From Candidatus Methanosuratincola subterraneus (GTDB taxonomy: Archaea; Thermoproteota; Methanomethylicia; Methanomethylicales; Methanomethylicaceae), in contig RXGA01000001.1 in the NCBI GenBank assembly GCA_004028775.1, positions 277,282 to 341,281 on the forward strand: DNA of 64,000 nt, given 5' to 3'. Shown here piece by piece: positions 60,350 through 64,000 of this stretch; position 1 is the stretch's first letter; each line of letters opens with the position of its first letter. Below the pieces are notes generated by a model. The model saw only the letters and a program-made list of their open reading frames with translations. It did not search any database and was not told the origin of the DNA. A program made the position numbers and the translations under genes.

Positions 60350-61210
60350 TTGGTGGACTTGAGGGCGATAGACGGGCTGGAGATCATGATACTCTGCGAC
60401 AACACGGTCTCGCCAGCCGCGAGGGGGATGCTCGGGGAGCACGGGTTCTCCGCGCTGATCCGGCACGGGAGCGAAGCGGTCCTCTTCGACACAGGCCAGA
60501 CCGGTGTGCCGCTGGTCAACAACATGAAGGCTTTGAAGATCGGGAGGGTGGAGGACGTGGTGCTGAGCCACGGGCACTACGACCATTCAGGGGGGCTTCC
60601 GAAGATGATCGAGTCCGGCTGCGCCCCCTCGAGGATCTTCACGCACGGCGACGCATTCCTCCCGAGGTTCAAGAAGGTCAGGGGGAACCTGATCAGGATA
60701 GGCATGCCCTTCGACCCCAAGATCCTGGATGCGGCCGGGGTTTCTGTGTCCGCCTCTGCCTCGGGATCCCCCCAGCAGGTCAAGGAGTGGCTCATCACAA
60801 CCGGGGAGATAAAGAGGGAGTCGTTCGAGCGACCGGAGACCGAGTTCTTCATAGGCAGAGATGGCGGGATCGAGAAGGACACCTTCAGGGACGACATGGG
60901 AATCGTTGCGGCGCTGGAAGGGAAGGGGCTGGTTGTCGTGACGGGCTGCGCGCACTCGGGGGTCATCAACACCGTGAGCCACGCAAGGGAGATCACGGGG
61001 ATCGAGGAGGTCTTCGCAGTGGTAGGGGGCTTCCACCTCAACGACGCGGGGGAGGAGAAGCTCGAGATGACCGCTGCGGCGCTCAGGGAGATCGGGGTGA
61101 AGAAGGTGGTGCCCTGCCACTGCACCGGCTTCGCGGCTGCGTGCCACATGCGCGGGAGGCTCGGCGATGCAGTGGATCCGGGTTGCACCGGGAAGAGGAT
61201 CTCGCTTTGA
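60350..61210 (+). CDS. MBL-fold hydrolase, COG1237 type
   Basis: 286 residues. LSHGHYDHSGGLPKM (HxHxDH), VVTGCAHSGVINTV and PCHCTGFAAACHM (metal His) belong to the metallo-beta-lactamase family COG1237. Characterised relatives act in archaeal methanopterin biosynthesis as dihydropterin-ribofuranosyl-aminobenzene phosphate synthase-like enzymes, so a pterin role is possible but not shown. TTG 60350 is taken as start. The short repeat ttgaagctttgtg follows twice near 61207 and 61240. Confidence 0.83.
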   Translation: MVDLRAIDGLEIMILCDNTVSPAARGMLGEHGFSALIRHGSEAVLFDTGQTGVPLVNNMKALKIGRVEDVVLSHGHYDHSGGLPKMIESGCAPSRIFTHGDAFLPRFKKVRGNLIRIGMPFDPKILDAAGVSVSASASGSPQQVKEWLITTGEIKRESFERPETEFFIGRDGGIEKDTFRDDMGIVAALEGKGLVVVTGCAHSGVINTVSHAREITGIEEVFAVVGGFHLNDAGEEKLEMTAAALREIGVKKVVPCHCTGFAAACHMRGRLGDAVDPGCTGKRISL

Positions 61211-61415
61211 AGCTTTGTGCGTCTGAAAGTTTGAAAGTTTGAAGCTTTGTGAAGGCAATAAACACCCCTTTATTTGCACTGGGATGCCCGCCCTCCGGAT
61301 TGAAACGGGGATAATGCTTCCCTCCCCCGACCGATCCCGAGCCGCTGCGGCTTGGATATAACCCACTTTTAGCAATCTTTATATCCCGTGATTTCAAGGT
61401 CTCGGTCGAGGCAGG

Positions 61416-62714
61416 ATGAGCTACGAGGAATCAGCCATCTACCCGGTCGAGCCGAAGCACAGGGTCCTCTCGTTCTTGGACATGGCCCTGATCTGGGCTG
61501 GATCTGCGATCGCGGTCAACGTCTGGTACAGCGGGAGCTACCTTGCGCCGGTGGGATGGGTTCCGGGCCTCCTGATGATAATTGCGGGGTCCGCAGTGGG
61601 CAGCGCGATCTTCGCGGCTGCAGGGGTCATCGGCGCCGAGAAGGGGGTCCCCTCGATGGTCTCGGTGAGGGGGAGCTTCGGGATCAGGGGATCCTACCTG
61701 ATGAGCGCCCTCAACTACCTCACGCTCATAGGATGGACGGCGTGGATGATCTACATCAATGCGTCCGCGGCTGACCTGATCTGCCAGATGATCTTCGGGG
61801 CGACCGGCTTCCCGTACTGGATAGTGGTAGGCGGAGCCGCGTGCACGCTGCTGGCGCTCTTCAGGGCTGAGGGTTGGAAGTGGTTCACGCGCGTCTCGGT
61901 AACCTTGCTCCTCGTCATCACGCTCGCGATGAACGTGGCCGTCTTCTCCGGGAAGGGGTGGGAGGCGCTGGCCTCAGCCCCGGCTGGGGGGATGCCGCAG
62001 AGCATAGCCTTCGACCTTGCGCTGATCATACCGCTCTCCTGGGCTCCGCTGGCTGCAGACTACATGCGGTTCGGTAAGTCTGTAAAGGGATCCTTTGCGG
62101 GCGCTTTCCTCGGGCAGGGGTCCGTGAACGCGTGGTTCTTCGTCACGGGGCTCGCTTGCGCGCTGGCTTTCGGCTTGACCGACCCGACCATCTATGTCAC
62201 TCAGGCCGGCGGGGCAGCCTTCGGGATCTTCGCGCTCTTGGCAATCTGGCTCGGGACGATAACCACGACTTTCCTTGACATCTATTCCGCGAACATGTCC
62301 CTGGTCAACATCTTCCCAAGGATCAAGGAGTGGCAGGGGAGCCTTGTCACCGGAATTGCTGGGACGGCGATCGCATTCATCCCATGGATGGACGCCTTCG
62401 TAGCGTTCCTTTACGTGATTGGCGCGGTCTTCGTGCCGATGTTCGCGGTGGTGATAGCGGATTACTTCGTGGTCTCCAGGAGGGGTTACGACGTCGGATC
62501 CCTCTACGACCCGAAGGGGAAGTACTGGTACTGGCGCGGGCTGAGCCTCCCGGCGATAGCTGCCTGGGCGGCCGGGACGGCGTTCTATTTCTGGATCCAG
62601 TCCGCCTTCCCGGAGGTCGGAGCGACAATGCCCTCCTTCGCGTTCACGTTCATGGCCTACCTGGTCCTCGTCTTCCCGAAAAGAGCGCGCAGAGGGCCCG
62701 GGACGAGGGGCTGA
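61416..62714 (+). CDS. NCS1-family nucleobase/cation symporter
   Basis: 432 residues with 12 membrane helices. LDMALIWAGSAIAVNVWYSG and APVGWVPGLLMIIAGSAVGS, SVRGSFGIRGSYLMSALNYL, and LIIPLSWAPLAADYMRFGKS are the nucleobase permease pattern (CodB/PurE-like). It imports cytosine, allantoin, hydantoin or similar with Na+ or H+. A TATA-like tttatatc (61379-61386) about 30 nt upstream of ATG 61416 suggests a leaderless mRNA; no riboswitch could fit between them. Confidence 0.88.
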   Translation: MSYEESAIYPVEPKHRVLSFLDMALIWAGSAIAVNVWYSGSYLAPVGWVPGLLMIIAGSAVGSAIFAAAGVIGAEKGVPSMVSVRGSFGIRGSYLMSALNYLTLIGWTAWMIYINASAADLICQMIFGATGFPYWIVVGGAACTLLALFRAEGWKWFTRVSVTLLLVITLAMNVAVFSGKGWEALASAPAGGMPQSIAFDLALIIPLSWAPLAADYMRFGKSVKGSFAGAFLGQGSVNAWFFVTGLACALAFGLTDPTIYVTQAGGAAFGIFALLAIWLGTITTTFLDIYSANMSLVNIFPRIKEWQGSLVTGIAGTAIAFIPWMDAFVAFLYVIGAVFVPMFAVVIADYFVVSRRGYDVGSLYDPKGKYWYWRGLSLPAIAAWAAGTAFYFWIQSAFPEVGATMPSFAFTFMAYLVLVFPKRARRGPGTRG

Positions 62715-62795
62715 ACGCCGGGAAGGTCACGGATAGTTACCGACAGCCCGCGGACCCCGATATGTATAAAGAGCAGCCGCGCCATAATCCCGGGC

Positions 62796-63527
62796 ATGCC
62801 CAAGGCAATACTTGTGAAGGATCTCGTCAAGGAGTTCTCGAGGAGGAGGGCTGTGGACGGACTCTCCCTGGAGGTCGAGGAGGGGGAGGTCTTCGGGCTC
62901 ATCGGACCGAACGGGGCCGGGAAGACCACAACCCTCAGGGTGATCGCAACCATCATCAAGCCGACGTCGGGGCAGGTGACGGTCTGCGGCAAGGACGTCG
63001 TCAGGGAGGCTGCCGAGGTCAGGAGGCTGATCAGCTACCTGCCTGAGGAGGCCGGCGCTTACCAGAACCTCACCGGGCTCGAGTACCTCAGGTTCATGGC
63101 CTCATTCTACTACAGGAGCGAGGAGGAGGTGGAGGCTGCGGTGGAGGAGGGGATGAGGATCTCCGCGCTCGGCGAGAGGCTGAAGGAAAAGTCATCGACG
63201 TACAGCAAGGGAATGAAGAGGAGGCTCCAGCTCGCGCGGGCGCTCATGGTGAAGCCCAGGCTAGTGATACTCGACGAGCCGACCTCCGGGCTCGACGTGA
63301 CGCATGCGTTCCAGCTCAGGAGGATCATCAAGGAGTACGCCGAGAGGAACAGGATCACGGTACTCCTCTCCAGCCACAACATGCTCGAGGTCGAGAAGAT
63401 GTGCGACAGGGTCGCGTTCATAAATGCAGGCAGGGTGATCGAGGTCGGGCAGCCGGGCGGGCTCGTCTCGAAGTACGGGGCGGACACCCTCGAGGAAGCA
63501 TTCATGAAGGTGGTCGGCTTTGCCTAG
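62796..63527 (+). CDS. ABC-2 type transporter ATP-binding protein (NatA-like)
   Basis: 243 residues: Walker A GPNGAGKTTTLRVI, the signature STYSKGMKRRLQLARAL, Walker B LVILDEPTSGLD and the H-loop LSSHNMLEVEKM. The variant signature (YSKGMKRR) and the following EEAFMKVVG end are typical of NatA/DrrA/CcmA-type exporters. The 3' end overlaps the next gene (permease) by 8 nt, so the two form one transporter. Confidence 0.93.
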   Translation: MPKAILVKDLVKEFSRRRAVDGLSLEVEEGEVFGLIGPNGAGKTTTLRVIATIIKPTSGQVTVCGKDVVREAAEVRRLISYLPEEAGAYQNLTGLEYLRFMASFYYRSEEEVEAAVEEGMRISALGERLKEKSSTYSKGMKRRLQLARALMVKPRLVILDEPTSGLDVTHAFQLRRIIKEYAERNRITVLLSSHNMLEVEKMCDRVAFINAGRVIEVGQPGGLVSKYGADTLEEAFMKVVGFA

Positions 63528-64000
63528 CGGGCTCAGGCTCCTCGTGGTCAAGGAGATCAAGGACCTCCTCAGGGACCCCAAGATCCTGGTGGGGATCATC
63601 ATATTCCCGGCGCTACTGCTGCCGCTGATGGGTGCCGCGATAAGCGTCTCAACCGGCTCAACGATCGAGAAGGCGTACGGGAACCTCTCGATCTACGTGG
63701 TCGACGACGACGGCGGTCCCCTCTCCCAGGCTCTCCTCGATTACTTCGGCGCCAACTACGTCGAGGTCAAGGAGGTCTCAGGCCCCCCTGAGTCGATCCT
63801 GGGGACGCTCTCGGGAGGGGATGTCCTCCTGCACATCCCGGCGGGCTTCTCCAGCAACATCACCGGGGGCAACTGGTCCGAGGTCGTGATGACCTACAAT
63901 AGGAGCGATCCCGAGGTGATCAGGCAATACCAGGAGGAACTCATGAAGAGGTTCCCCGGAAAGGAGATGGAAGAGATCAAGGACGAGATAGTCGGGAAGT
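63520..64000 (+). CDS. ABC-2 type permease, N-terminal part
   Basis: Partial at the right edge (about 160 residues visible). VVKEIKDLLRDPKILVGIIIF and LLPLMGAAISVSTG form a first membrane segment of the NatB-like exporter family, after which comes a large external domain (YVVDDDGGPLSQALLDYFGA). Starts with TTG 63520, overlapping the ATPase end. Confidence 0.83.
   Translation, partial: MPSGLRLLVVKEIKDLLRDPKILVGIIIFPALLLPLMGAAISVSTGSTIEKAYGNLSIYVVDDDGGPLSQALLDYFGANYVEVKEVSGPPESILGTLSGGDVLLHIPAGFSSNITGGNWSEVVMTYNRSDPEVIRQYQEELMKRFPGKEMEEIKDEIVGK

Noticed and set aside
60067..61242. 391-codon plus-strand frame across lysE and the MBL gene
   Set aside because: It is a different frame of a gene with an intact HxHxDH motif; its product is Arg/Gly-rich low-complexity sequence.
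61211..61415. Possible TPP or other riboswitch before the NCS1 permease
   Set aside because: A ggataatgc stretch resembles the THI box, but CTGAGA and the helices are missing, and the TATA box at 61379-61386 lies after it, so it would not be transcribed with the gene.

Overview
The window reads as chromosome of a TACK-group (Thermoproteota-like) archaeon with moderately high GC, AGG-type arginine codons, many GTG/TTG starts and many archaeal TATA boxes lying about 25-35 nt ahead of starts (several genes look leaderless). Taxonomic pointers are a CdvB/ESCRT-III-like protein, Alba, bifunctional FBP aldolase/phosphatase, ApgM-type phosphoglycerate mutase, a Cren7-like zinc-ribbon protein, ThyX, an isopropylmalate/homocitrate synthase with a C-terminal RAM domain, and a DUF2099 (methanogenesis marker 8) protein. 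The last suggests a methanogenic or formerly methanogenic lineage (Methanomethylicia, Korarchaeia or Bathyarchaeia are plausible), but no other methanogenesis gene is present, so this is inference. There is no rRNA, no tRNA that I can see, and no intact IS element.

Layout. 1-3 kb: end of dnaJ, a LutA/LutB-like Fe-S pair, and a convergent CdvB-like gene. 3-6 kb: phosphate module (DUF47/PhoU-like, winged-helix membrane regulator, PiT). 6-12.8 kb: HD phosphohydrolase, MarC, aminotransferase, Cren7-like zinc ribbon, PaaK with a stand-alone ACT protein, radical SAM/B12 enzyme. 12.8-15.2 kb: two tandem small tyrosine recombinases (one lacking catalytic residues), then a TPP riboswitch controlling thiW plus an unusual P-loop protein. 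15.2-17.3 kb: AT-rich island containing an unrecognised HTH protein and the start of a V4R protein. 17.8-25.7 kb: DUF2099, RHH protein, H+-pyrophosphatase, FAD reductase, MoaD-like protein, FBPase, TauE/DUF1634. 25.7-30 kb: ilvD, a frameshifted Cas02710-type HEPN pseudogene beside a solitary CRISPR-repeat-like sequence, then UspA plus antiporter. 30-34 kb: ABC ATPase, CARDB-like exoprotein, FtsX-type permease. 34-45.5 kb: mixed metabolism and transport (LbH protein, VTT protein, ThyX, TrkA/TrkH, two hotdog thioesterases, GT2, HAD, MntP, DJ-1, Alba, AbrB-ACT). 45.7-48.7 kb: a very large HerA-type ATPase with coiled coil and an 18-CxxC zinc array. 48.9-64 kb: LeuA-like synthase, purine salvage (PRTase plus MTAP), MFS, PspC, ApgM, an HPr-kinase-like protein, isochorismatase, TldD, LysE, MBL hydrolase, NCS1 permease and an ABC-2 exporter running off the end.

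Strongest candidates for something undescribed: the HerA-zinc-array protein; the TPP-riboswitch operon pairing ThiW with a non-ABC P-loop protein; the active/inactive recombinase pair; and the CRISPR-associated relic at 27.4-28.2 kb. Function names come from recognition of sequence motifs; no database search was possible.
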